From assembly GCA_021521415.1 (NCBI GenBank), contig JAIQDT010001119.1:1-64000 (forward strand): 64,000 nucleotides of DNA. The letters run 5' to 3'. Both the position numbers and the translations under genes were made by a program. The stretch is from Bidens hawaiensis. Lineage: Eukaryota > Streptophyta > Magnoliopsida > Asterales > Asteraceae. The notes under the pieces were generated by a model that was not told the DNA's origin, did not search any database, and was given only the letters and a program-made list of their open reading frames with translations. The first letter of the stretch is position 1; every line of letters begins with the position of its first letter. Shown here one piece after another: positions 42,645-53,400 of this stretch.

Positions 42645-43169
42645 TGTTGGAACCCGATTCGTATCAATCCAATAACTATAACTATAATAGATCTCAGATA
42701 TGTGAATAACCGATTAATACGTATATAGATCTAGCTCATAATTACTATAGAATAAGTGTTGTATATGTACATGTATTATAAATATATGTGTTAGTGTAAT
42801 TCGTATAAAATTAGCTTGAAGATCGAGAGAACAATTGGACAGAGGTTCGATAATTAACTCTCAATTCTTTTATAAACAGTGAACAGGGGTTCACTATATA
42901 TAGAAGAGGATCTGGTTCGCTAACATCCTCTAGCGAACCAGACTCTCCTTCGTTACATACATTAAGTTAATGAAACACCCCCTGATTCATTAACATCTCC
43001 TAACGAATCAGGAGGGAATATATTTAATTTCTTAGTTCGCTAACATCCCCTAGTGTACTAGACTTAACTTAACAAACAAGATAATAAGTTAACTAATTAT
43101 TACATTAAATAATAAACAAAACGTTAACGATAATTACAAAGACTCAAGACGCAAAACCGTGCACTAACA
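42645..43169 (-). repeat. 5' LTR of element G (525 bp)
   Basis: The plus strand runs TGTTGGAACCCG ... GTGCACTAACA. Sense order gives three hairpins (43060-42912), TATA box CTATATATAG (about 42902-42893), then R/U5. The end sequence and length resemble the A LTR although most of the text differs, suggesting related families. Confidence 0.85.
42912..43060. repeat. Three-hairpin array in the G LTR with a constant loop
   Basis: Hairpins at 42912-42941 (CTGGTTCGCTA stem, perfect 11 bp), 42981-43012 (CCTGATTCATTA/TAACGAATCAGG, one mismatch) and 43033-43060 (decayed). Each has a loop of the form ACATC(C/T)(T/C)C. The array is just upstream of the TATA box in sense. Confidence 0.85.
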
Positions 43170-43222
43170 CCAAGGTGAAACCTTAAAAGAAAATTAATTC
43201 GAAGAGAAGGAGCTGCACGTGA

Positions 43223-44145
43223 ATGAAAAGAATTTGGAGTGGAAAACTGATAAAATATTCTATTTCAAAACCGGGTACTAATAAGATGTATAAAGATGTC
43301 AAGGAATTTTATTGGTGGCCTGGTATGATAAATGATATAGCCTTGTATGTAAGTAAATGCGCGACTAGTGCACGAGTTAAAGCCGAATACCAAAAGCCTT
43401 CGAAAATGTTGCATCAAACCGAAATCCCACAATGGAAATGGGAACATATTAATAAGGACTTCGTAACACACCTTCCCAAAACCTCCCGAGGATATAATGC
43501 AATTTGGGTAATTGTAAACCGATTAACCAAATCCGCACACCTCATTCCCATCCGTAAAAACTACACTACCGAAAAACTCGCTCAAATTTACATTAACGAA
43601 ATTGCATCCCGACACGGAGTACAACTTTCGATTATTTCAGACCGAGATAATCATTCTACTTCACATTTTTGGCAAGCAGTTCAAGAAGATTTGGGAACCC
43701 TAATAGATATGTGTGCCGCTTACCATCCCCAAACTGATAGCCAATCCCTATGAACAATTAAACCTTAGAAGATTTACATCATGCTTGTGTACTGGATTTC
43801 AAAGGGAATTGGGATCAACACCTCCCACTCATTGAATTCTCTTACAATAGCAGTTACCACAGTAGTATACAAGTGGCGCCATATGAAGCATTATACGGGA
43901 GAAAATGTAGATCTCCACTTTGTTCGACAGAAATGGGTGATACTCAAATTTAAAGATATGATTTGATTCAAGAAACAACAGATAAGATTCATATGATTAA
44001 ACGAAAACTGAAAGCCGCCCGTTACCAACAAAAGAGCTATGTCGATGTTCGTAGAAAACCATTATATTTCGAAATAAGTGACAAGGTGTTTTTGAAAGTG
44101 TCCTCCCCCCTGAAAGGTGTTATAATGTTTGGAATGACCGGTAAG
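43223..44145 (+). pseudogene. Integrase of gypsy element H, first part
   Basis: The first piece (43223-43753) has FYWWPGM, a finger in which the final cysteine motif has decayed (KCATSARVK), and the integrase core. The first catalytic D is in NKDFVTHLP, the second in ISDRDNHST. The frame is lost near the third acidic residue ([11 protein letters not shown] at 43753), where relatives have GQSER. Further pieces 43781-43966 and 43963-44145 cover the rest of the core and the start of the C-terminal domain (FEISDKVFLKVS). The segment is cut by J at 44146, after a codon for Lys, and resumes at 60082. Confidence 0.85.
44141..44145. other. Target duplication of J, left copy (GTAAG)
   Basis: GTAAG immediately before the left LTR of J is repeated exactly at 60077-60081 after the right LTR. 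Confidence 0.95.
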
Positions 44146-44815
44146 TGTTTTGGTTAAAAATGTGACAAGGATAATGTAACCAAATTCGTTTTGTGAGGTT
44201 CAGTGTTATGATGATAATAATGAATATGTAAACGAAATAATGATGAACATAAGGATTTATTGCGAGGAAAAATCCTTTAATCTTTATCAGATCAAAAGAA
44301 AAAAAAAACACTGGTGATGACAACTTGTCTATCACCAATTTATTAATATCAAAATCGGGTTACAAACGTGGTGTATATGATCAAAGGGTACAATGAAACT
44401 AAGTGGGTGATTTGCCTTGAGTGTTCTCGAGAGAGTGTTTGGGAATGTTAACAGTAAGTGAATGAGTGTGTATGTATGTGAAGTGACCTAATCTTCGATC
44501 ATATCTCGGTATATAACAAACGTAAATATCAACCAACTACTAGGTACTAATAATCCGCCGTCTCTCCACTTATTCCCTTCGTGCCTTTTGGCCACATGCT
44601 TTAGAAGTCCAGAAGCGAATTAAGTGGTGGACTAAGTCTTGGATCCATTGCATTTGATAAATATCAACCTACAAACAAGAAACAACCGTTAATAATACCA
44701 AGTACCGAGGATACTTGATCCTAAAAAGACCATGGAGCTCTTTAGAAGGATAATTGATCCAGGCTAGGCACCACGAATAACATATCCTCAATACTTTACT
44801 ATTTGTGGCTCAACA
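44146..44815 (-). repeat. 3' LTR of element J (670 bp, left)
   Basis: The plus strand runs TGTTTTGGTTAAAAATG ... GGCTCAACA. In sense, AAATTAGGGGCAAT (44816-44829) next to it acts as polypurine tract. Confidence 0.9.
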
Positions 44816-44829
44816 ATTGCCCCTAATTT

Positions 44830-45062
44830 GCCGGTTGATGATAATTTAAGAGCTGTCAAATTGCGTTCAAAATTCAAAAAAGGCTGTCAAATTGATAAGA
44901 TGAAAGGACATAAGTAGGGGTTAGATAAAAAATAATTAACCAACATAGGGACTAAAGATAATTAATCAACTCCCTTTTCGTTCGCCTCATACCGGAAGCT
45001 TCTCGTCTTCTATCTATCCTAGCCCAGGTAATCCTTTATCCCCTTCCCTCTTTTATATTTCA
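44830..45062 (+). other. 5' flank of the antisense ORF of J
   Basis: Non-coding sequence. CCCAG|GTAATCC near 45026 and a TTGATAG| stretch at 45086 resemble splice signals of a small leader intron, but this is weak. Confidence 0.4.
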
Positions 45063-46109
45063 ATGTATTTGATGTCTATTGATAGTTTTTTTTCGAACTC
45101 ATCCGGAGATACGAAGAGTCAAGGGTTACTGCAAAATCCTTCGTCGGAAATTTGCAAATTCACGGACCACGAGATCGACCAAATAGCATACCTCTTGCCT
45201 TCCAATACCGTATTCAGACCCTATGATTCATCAACCCCAAGCGACATATCCTCAAAGGTATGGGTCTGTTTTCCGACCTGTCCTTTCATGCTCGGTTACT
45301 CGTTTCCATTCCCGGAGTTTACCTAGAGGTTCTTTACCCTTACCAGTATTAGCTACATTTAGGCTATGCTGATGATATGGCGAGCATTGTTCACCCTTGA
45401 AGAAATCATAGCCGACCATGACCTTAAGTTTGGACTCTCCGAATTGTCGTACATATATTCTATATACACCCATGGCTCCACTTGTTTCCAGCTCAAATCC
45501 AAGCCTCACCAGCCTATTCCACTCGACAAAGTTACCCAAAACGATTCTCGTTGGAAGAATCAGTTTTTCTTTGTCAAACGAGATTCCATTCCAAATGGAA
45601 ATACCCTTCCTACTAGGTGGATTTGCGGGGTAGGGTTTCTGTATATATTGTTGCTTACTGATCAAGGTTGAAATACTGATTTGCTTCTTTCTTTTATGCA
45701 GTTGACAACTTCGCACATCTGGCCAAGCTTCCAGGAACCAAAGAGAGAGTAGCCGCATTTCTTGCTTTGAGCCTAACAATTCGGTCTTTCAAGATCAGGA
45801 TTTCTGATTCTGATTCAGAAGCTAAGTAGTCAGACATCTCACCTCAAAGCAATATGTCAAGTAAGTATAATTAAAAAGATATGTATGTTGATTTTGTATG
45901 ATAAACAATGAAAAACTTATCTGTTTTGTTATGTTTCGACGAAATGACCATGTCCGCTAACTAGCCTGCTGCCTAATTCTCTCTGGATGACTTTGACCAT
46001 TTTATTTCCCCAAAGATGGTGAAGAAGAAATCCTCCAAAGCCACCCCCTGCTCCTAGCCCTCACATAGTGACTACCAGAGCTAAGGCTCAGTCTTGGAAG
46101 AATAGGAAG
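45063..46109 (+). pseudogene. Antisense ORF of J, first exons (gypsy-type transposon ORF, Transposase_28-like)
   Basis: On the strand opposite to pol, one frame runs from 45063 to about 45630 with two TAG codons (near 45324 and 45360). It encodes WVCFPTCPFMLGYSFPFPEF, THGSTCFQL and WKNQFFFVKRD, typical of the large antisense ORFs of Tat elements (Pfam name, from memory, Putative gypsy type transposon). A likely intron (GTAGGG at about 45628 to TATGCAG at 45701) precedes an exon that encodes a LAKLPGTKERVAAFL segment. GTAAGT at about 45861 suggests another. Its role is unknown. K interrupts it at 46110-46114. Confidence 0.75.
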
Positions 46110-46114
46110 CAACC

Positions 46115-46661
46115 CTTAGGTCCCCCCGGGGGCGTCGCCGATCGATACGAGATCCGCACGAGGTCTAGGAGTGCGGAATCCTCCTAGACTCATTAATGGT
46201 GTACAAGATGAAGAACACAAACACGTACACGAACAAATACACGAACAAATACAAGAACGGGATAAACAAATCTGCAGATTCTTTATAATAATAATTAAAA
46301 CACGTTATATACCGTAACATAAACAGAAACACGTCCGACCCGAGGTGAGCTCTACCTCGGGTCGTCTCTCACGACACTTCCTCTCTTTTACTCTCTAGAC
46401 AAATGAACTGTAACACAATACTCTTATTTTCTGGATACAAAACCTAAACAAGACACACATATATATAGACAAAACATATTCTCGGGCTTGGGCTTGGGCC
46501 ATTAGGCGAAGTTGTTCATAACTTCGCCTATGGCGAAGTTGTGATAACTTCGCCTAAGGCAGAAGTTGTTACAACTTCGCCTAAGGCGAAGTTTTGCTAA
46601 CTTCGCCTGTGGCGTTCCGCTGGTCTGAATTGCATAGCGACGGTCACAAAATGCACCAACA
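46115..46661 (-). repeat. 3' LTR of K (left)
   Basis: Matches the A LTR, including four hairpins at about 46504-46610, TATA near 46454-46468 and the GC hairpin at 46337-46363. Confidence 0.93.
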
Positions 46662-47851
46662 GTCTCCCCTTTGACCGTTGCTCTCAATTCTAACAAACAC
46701 AAAAGATCATCTGTTACAAAACATGCACCAACAGACTCCCTCTTAACTGATGATCTTCTGTTTGCTCATCAACCAGTCATGTCTGAAACTGTCCTGTAGC
46801 TTCACAAATCTACCAATCACCCAGCGTCTTCCATATCAGATCTCCCCTTCAGTGTAAGCTTCTCCGACTATAATGATTGAGGTCTTTGAAATGCTTGCAA
46901 CCTCGTGCCAATAGATCATCTCAACCAATCACGTGAGTCCATCTGACTTCACCAACACGTGAAGTTGGGCGTCCTCCACAACTTCACCAACTCGTCGGCA
47001 TACGATAAGGTTTAATCTTCAACTACTCAACATCAAGTGATCAATTTCATCACAAAACCACCTTGACAGAATCTAACACATGACCATTAATTAATCCGAA
47101 GCATCTTCAATCACCAGGGATAACGATCAAGAACATAAACACTTTAGTTCCCGATTAAATCCAACTTGTTCCAGAATTTTCACTCTAATAAATAAGCATC
47201 ACGTTTCAGGATCCAATTCTCGAACACCTTGAAAATAACATAAATAATATGCTCTGACCGCAATCCAGTAATGACAAAAACCTTCAGTTCAATTTGACTT
47301 TCTTCAGTTGGTCAACCTCGAACAACAACAATTTCATTGCCCACAAACACCCAAATATGTGTCAATATCCAGTTTCAATCAATATCCCATTCACAAACTC
47401 AACTCCACTTCCAGAGTTGACAAGTATTTGTTCACACGTAAGACCAAGAGATAACAAGATCACTCGTTGACGGAACAACATATTCGGTCTCACAATAATC
47501 GTGTACACCTGGCCATACAGACGAAAACTCCAAATACTCTTTTTTTTTTTTTTTCTCGTTAACTTCGCCTAAAGTTAACATCGCCAGTCCATAACTTCGC
47601 CTGGCTATAACTTCACCTGTCCATAACATCGCCTGACTGATAAGCGAACTTGTGAGGTAGGCGAAGTTGTGGATAACTTCGCTTAACCTTATATCTTCGC
47701 TGAAACCCTACGAACAGTGACGGCAACTTCGCCTGATGAACAATAACTTCGCCTGCGGCGCTGTTCGGCCAGAAACGCACAGAAACGTGCCAGAAACACC
47801 AAAACGCAGATCTCGAACCATAGCATAAGAGCCTAATGCTCTGATACCACA
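46662..47851 (-). other. Non-coding interior of K
   Basis: Contains the polypurine tract beside the 3' LTR, a unique-looking 46740-46990, leader-like text shared with 16480-17320, a T15 run near 47540 (A in sense), a cluster of AACTTCGCC words (47560-47760) and the primer site TGGTATCAGAGC at 47838-47849. No protein frame is supported. Confidence 0.88.
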
Positions 47852-48398
47852 TGTAGGTCCCCCCGGGGGCGTCGCCGATCGATACGAGATCCGCACGAGG
47901 TCTAGGAGTGCGGAATCCTCTTAGACTCGTTAATGGTGTACAAGATGAAGAACACAAACACGTACACGAACAAATACACGAACAAATACAAGAACGAGAT
48001 AAACAAATCTGCAGATTCTTTATAATAATAATTAAAACACGTTACATACCGTAACATAAACAGAAACACGTCCGACCCGAGGTGAGCTCTACCTCGGGTC
48101 GTCTCTCACGACACTTCCTCTCTTTTACTCTCTAGACAAATGAACTATAACACAATACTCTTATTTTCCGGATACAAAACCTAAACAAGACACACATATA
48201 TATAGACAAAACATCTTCTCGGGCTTGGGCTTGGGCCAGTAGGCGAAGTTGTTCATAACTTCGCCTATGGCGAAGTTGTGATAACTTCGCCTAAGGCAGA
48301 AGTTGTTCTAACTTCGCCTAAGGCGAAGTTGTGCTAACTTTGCCTGTGGCGTTCCGCTGGTCTGAATTGCATAGCGACGGTCACAAAATGCACCAACA
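47852..48398 (-). repeat. 5' LTR of K (right)
   Basis: Runs TGTAGGTCC ... CACCAACA on the plus strand. Hairpin array at about 48240-48350. TATA box and GC hairpin are as in the other LTR. Confidence 0.93.
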
Positions 48399-48403
48399 CA
48401 ACC

Positions 48404-49021
48404 AGAACCGTAAGCTGAAATTCAGGATGTTGAGAAGCATCTTCAATAAGGAGTCAATCAGATGATTACTCAGGTAAGGATCCTTTATTCTTCTTGACAG
48501 TCTTGTTATATACTCATTGTTTATCCTAAGCTTGTGACTTATAGGGCATCCAAGGTTTCCAATCTTACTATAGTTCAGTCATCAAGGACCTTGAATATAC
48601 CTTGACGGGAATGGGGACTCTTGCTGCTGCTAAAGACAAGCAGGTTGCTAAGTTACCAAAGGAGAAGAAACAGGCTGACTCCTAAGTCCATGTTATGGAA
48701 ATGAAGATGAAAGAGGGGATCAAAGCATCAACTGATGAGGCCAAAATGTATGCGGAAAAGCTCATCTTGCAGGAAAGGATCCAGGTCGTGTCGGAGGCGA
48801 TTGATCCTTCAATTTACAGGGCTAACTGGGAGGTGGACGAATGGAAGAAGTCACTGGCTATACTTGGAGCAGCAGAGGACAAGGAGGATGTTGGAGATGG
48901 AAGGAAGGTTGCGTATGAGGGTGAAGCCGGAACAAGTGGCTTAAAGGATGCAGGTGACAAGGATGAGGGAAAGGAGACGACAACGGAGGGGGATGTTGTG
49001 GAAACGGGCAATGAAGGATGA
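48404..49021 (+). pseudogene. Antisense ORF of J, last exons
   Basis: After K the plus strand continues with a short exon, a likely intron (CAG|GTAAGG near 48474 to CTTATAG| near 48543) and an exon to TGA at 49019-49021. The product is charged, with a coiled-coil look (KEGIKASTDEAKMYAEKL) and an acidic Glu/Gly-rich C terminus. A TAA at about 48685 interrupts the exon upstream of the ATG at 48695. Confidence 0.65.
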
Positions 49022-49689
49022 TAAACACAAGGCCTGAGCTAGTTCTTGTTTTTTTCTTTTATTGATGTTTTTATGGATAATTTGGTTGTGTACATTAAGA
49101 TAATAGTGACTTAGGGTAAAGGATCTATGATCCTTAAGACAATTATCAGGGCTAGCAAAGGTGGTGGGATCCTATGTTTATGGGGATGAAGACTTTAATG
49201 CCGCTGTTTTTCTTTTCCTGCAATTTATGAACGGTGAGTAACACCTGCTTAACCCGGGTGGATGGTCCATCTTTCATATAGTGAAATCTGGGTTAAGGAT
49301 TTTGGAAAGTCCAGGTGACTTATGATTAATAATAACTTAAAACTTTTGACTACTTGCTTGTGATTTATTATTTTCTTGTTAAATGCTTTAAGAAATATCT
49401 TTGAATAAAAAGTTTTAAGGACAGAATGTCCCTGTATAAACAGAATAAGGATATAGGATCCTTTCATAAAAGCATTTATAAAGATTTAAACGAAGTAAAT
49501 GTAAATCAATTAGTAGAAGTCATACCATTAATATAATTAGACCTAGGTTACCATAAGCGTTGAACCTTCTATAATCCTTGTAAAAAAAATTAAGGTTCTT
49601 GAGTCCATAGATGTTAATCCTTTTGTAATCCTTTCATTCGAACTCAAGATACCTGTTGCAAATAACTTATGAAGTTAATTGGTATTAAA
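49022..49689 (-). other. Untranslated 3' region of J, first part
   Basis: No gene or clear repeat. AGGAT words are frequent, as elsewhere in J. Confidence 0.6.
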
Positions 49690-49904
49690 CCCAAAAAACT
49701 GGGGACACGCCCAAAAACTGGGGATAAGCCCAAGAACCGAGGACAAGCCCAAATAACTAGGGACAAGCCCAAAAACCGGGGACAAGCCCAAATAATTGGG
49801 GACAAGCCCTAAAACCAGGGATAAGCCCAAAAAACTAGGTACAAGCCCAATAACCGGGGACTGACCAAAAATAACTAGGGACAAGCCCAATAACCGGGGA
49901 CTGG
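49690..49904. repeat. Minisatellite of 11 units of 19-21 bp in J
   Basis: Units of the type CCCAAATAACTAGGGACAAG are repeated about eleven times with point changes. In sense it lies 3' of pol. Frames across it are by-products. Confidence 0.92.
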
Positions 49905-50494
49905 CCTAAGGATACGGATGTTAACGGGGATTTGCCCAAGCGTAAGTGACGTGAGAACGCCAAACCTTTGCTAACATGAAAATGTTAAAAACCTTTGTCT
50001 TGAGACAACATGACAATGTTATAAACCGGTGGTATGGTACGTCTGCCATAGATCGTAGGATCCTTCACATAGCCGAAGACAACGAAATTGTCAGCCACTA
50101 AGCGTGTACTGGTCCAGCTGCCCCGGACTACACGTTGGATAGTGTGTGCTCCAGTCGATAGTGTAGAAACTCTAATTTATAAGAAATGTGAAAACCTTTA
50201 AACCTTAGAAAAAATGACATTCAGCGGTCATACCTTAATCGTGGGCTAGGCCAAAGGAAATTGTAAAGTACCTTAACAGTGTAGGAGAGTGGCCAACCTC
50301 TTAGACATTAATCCTCTAACTAGAATCCTACATTGTTACTTACAAAATTGGAAAAATATAAACGTTAAGAATATATTATCTCTAAGTTAATAGTAAAAAT
50401 ATTGTAAATAAACAAGTAATTAGATAGATATTACCAATTTTTGGATCCTTGATCCATTAAGGATACTTGATCCTTGTGGTACACTTGATCTTGA
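49905..50494 (-). other. Untranslated 3' region of J next to pol
   Basis: Nothing beyond AT-rich text and AGGATCC words. Confidence 0.6.
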
Positions 50495-53400
50495 TCAGAA
50501 AAAGAACTTCTTGAGGTGAATAGCATTCCATGCCCTTGGTAACTTGTTGCCTTCCATAGTGAGCAAATAATATGCCCCCTTTCCTGCTTCTAACTCGATT
50601 AGATAAAGACCTTCCAACTTAGGTGCTAGCTTCCCATCCGTCGGGTTGGTTGTGTTTTGGAAGGCTTTCCTCATGACCAGTTCTCCTTCTTGAAATCTCC
50701 TGATCCTTATGCTTTTGTTGTATGCCCTAGCTACCCTTTGTTGATATGCCGAAATTCTAATCTTGGCTAGGTCTCTGAGTACTTCAAGAGTATCCAAATC
50801 TTGAAGAAGGATTCCGCTATTGGCTTCAAGATCACTGATGCTTCTTCTGGCTGTAGGAATCACCATCTCTGTAGGGATTACTGCTTCGGATCCAAACACC
50901 AATGAGAAGATTGTTTGGCTTGTTGCATTCTTGGGTGTCGTCCTGTCAGCCCAAAGAACAAAAGGTAGCTCTTCGTCCCATTTTCCTCTCTTGGATCCTA
51001 GCTTCTTTTTCAGGTTGTTGATGATGATCTTGTTGCTTGATCTGCTTGGCCATTAGCTTGAGGGTGAACCGGTGTGGAAGTAATCATTTTGATGCCCCAA
51101 CTGTTACAAAAGTTAGTAGTTCTTTTCCCAATAAACTGGGATCCATTATCACAAACAATTTCAGATGGGATACCAAATCTAGATATAATGTTTCTTTTAA
51201 TAAAGAATATAACTTCCCTTTCTCGGACTTGTACGAATGCTTCCGCCTCAATCCACATAGAGAAGTAGTCTGTCATAGAAATCATAAAGACCTTTCCACA
51301 TGGTGCCTTAGGCAGGTTAACAACGATATCCATTCCCTATTTCATGAAAGGCCATGATGAGGATATAGGATACATAGGCTCCGCTGGTTGATGTAGGATG
51401 TTGTCGTGTCTTTGACATAAGTCACATTTCTTCGAATATTCCAATGCATCTCTCTTCATAGTTGGCCAATAGTAACTTGTTCTCAGAAATCTAGAGAATA
51501 GGGTTCTACCTCCCGTGTGGTTACCACATTCACCTTCATGAAAGTCTTCAAGTACCTCATATATTTCAGGATCCTCGATACACCTCAAGTAAGAACCTGC
51601 AAGAGATTTTGTATACAAATTATCGTGTAATATAATGTATTGTGATACCTTAAGTTTTAAGGAGTTAGGATTCTCTGTGGCTGTAATTTCTCCCTCTTGA
51701 ATGTACTTCTTGATTGGAAGGATCCAGGATCATTGATTATATAAGGATGATGGATCCCAAAGTACAATTTGTTTGTTCAATGTTATCTCCCCAACTTCTT
51801 GTTCTCCTATTACTGGCGAGAGTATATGGATGATTGGGATCTTCGTGTCTTCTGGAATCTTCAAAGATGAAGTTAAATTCGCCAAAGCATCTCCCAAAGC
51901 ATTCTCTTCCCTTGGTACCTCCATATTACAAAACAATTCGAAGGATTTTGCTAATTCCTTCACAACATCTAGATATTTGATTAGTTTTTCACCTTTAACA
52001 GCATATGAGCCATTAAAGTGGTTAGCTATCAACAATGAGTCTATATATACTTGAAGATACCTGCTCCTCATGCGTTTAGCTAATTGCAAATCGGTGATCA
52101 TAGCTTCATACTCTGCTTCATTATTCATTGCTTGAAACTCACAGGCTATAGACTAGGGTAACATGTCCCCCTGTGGCGATTTCAGTAGGATAGCTAATCT
52201 AGTTCCACTTACATTGGAAGCCACATCTGTAAAGAGGATCCAAGGATCCTTGGTTTCTTCCAGTTGTTGAACCTCCAAGTCGGCTTCTTTCTGCATGTCA
52301 CTACTGAAATAAGCCACAAAGTTTGCGAGTGCTTGCGATTTGATGGTTGTTCTACGTTCATACTGAATATCACATGCACTCAGCTTCACAACCCACTTGG
52401 CCATCCTTCTTGATATATCTTGTTTTCTAAGCACATTGTTAATGGGATAATTAGTTTTCAAAATAATAGTACTCGTTTCAAAGTAATGTCTCAATTCAAT
52501 AAAAGCCATAACAAGTGCAAGAATTAATTTTTCTAAATGAGAATACCTGGCTTCCGCATCTAAAAGACTTTTACTTACATAATAAACGGGATGTTGTTCA
52601 CCTTCATGATTCTTCACAAGGACAGCACTTACAGCATTTCTAAAAATAGCTAGATACCTATATAAGGATTCTCCATCCACAGGCTTCATCAAAGTTGGTG
52701 CTGAGGATAAGTAATCCTTTAAGGGTTTAAGTGACACTTCATGCTTCTCCGTCCACTCAAAATTCTTATTTTTCCTAAGAATGTCGTAGAAATCTTTGTA
52801 TTTCTCGGAGGATCGGGAAATGAACCTGTTGAGAGCAGCTATTCTTTTTGGCAGCCTTTGGACATCTTTAGCATTTGCAGGAGACTTTAAGTTGATAATG
52901 GCCTCTATCTGCTCGGGGCTCACTTCTATTCCTCTTTTGGTCACCATGTATTCTAGGAATTTCCCAGCTTTGACACCGAAATGGCACTTTGCTGGATTCA
53001 GCTTAATATTGTACTGATCCAAGATGTTGGAAACTTCTTCAAGATTTCTGAGGTGATCCTCAGCTTTCTTAAACTTCACCACCATGTCATCTATGTATAC
53101 TTCTATTGTCTTGCCTAATTGATTCTTGAACATCATGTTGACCAATCTTTGATATGTTTCCCCTGCATTTCTTAGTCCGAATGGCATAGCATTATAACAG
53201 TATATGCTGTTTGGAGTCATGAATGTTATATCCTCAGATGGTTCCATCTGAATTTGATAAAATCCAGAGGAAGCATTCATAAAGGTAAGCATCTCATGTC
53301 CTGCCATTGCATCCAGCATGGAATCTATATGTGGTAACGGGAAAGGATCCTCGGGGCATGCCTTTTTTAAATCAGTAAAATCGACACACACCCTTCACTT

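Larger units (their letters stand above)
33423..43169 (-). mobile_element. Element G: SIRE-like copia retrotransposon with extra 3' ORF
   Basis: Sense order is LTR (43169-42645), primer site, leader, gag (41619-38541), RNase H end of pol (38540-37738), long spacer with promoter-like features and extra ORF (34537-33764) with an acidic/basic extension to the junction at 33423. The 3' untranslated region and 3' LTR are missing. Its 5' LTR end (CACTAACA) meets gypsy element H at 43170, suggesting insertion into H. Confidence 0.85.
46115..48398 (-). mobile_element. Element K: non-autonomous LTR retrotransposon of the A family
   Basis: LTRs (46115-46661 and 47852-48398, both 547 bp) flank 1,190 bp with no coding capacity. 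It keeps a polypurine tract (AAAGGGGAGAC in sense, 46662-46673), a primer site and a leader similar to that of A. LTRs differ at about 14 of 547 positions, by my count. The left outer end reads CT where TG is expected. K must borrow proteins from a relative of A. Confidence 0.93.
46110..48403. other. Target duplication CAACC around K
   Basis: CAACC occurs at 46110-46114 and 48399-48403, directly outside the two LTRs of K. The perfect five-base repeat marks insertion into the antisense ORF of J. Confidence 0.95.

Noticed and set aside
45252..45779. Minus-strand frame of 175 codons in J
   Set aside because: It overlaps the plus-strand frame that carries the antisense-ORF motifs and has none itself.
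48814..49011. Ser/Pro-rich minus-strand frame
   Set aside because: Shadow of the acidic plus-strand exon of the antisense ORF.
49675..49890. Gly/Leu/Pro repeat protein on the minus strand
   Set aside because: It is the translation of the 20 bp minisatellite.
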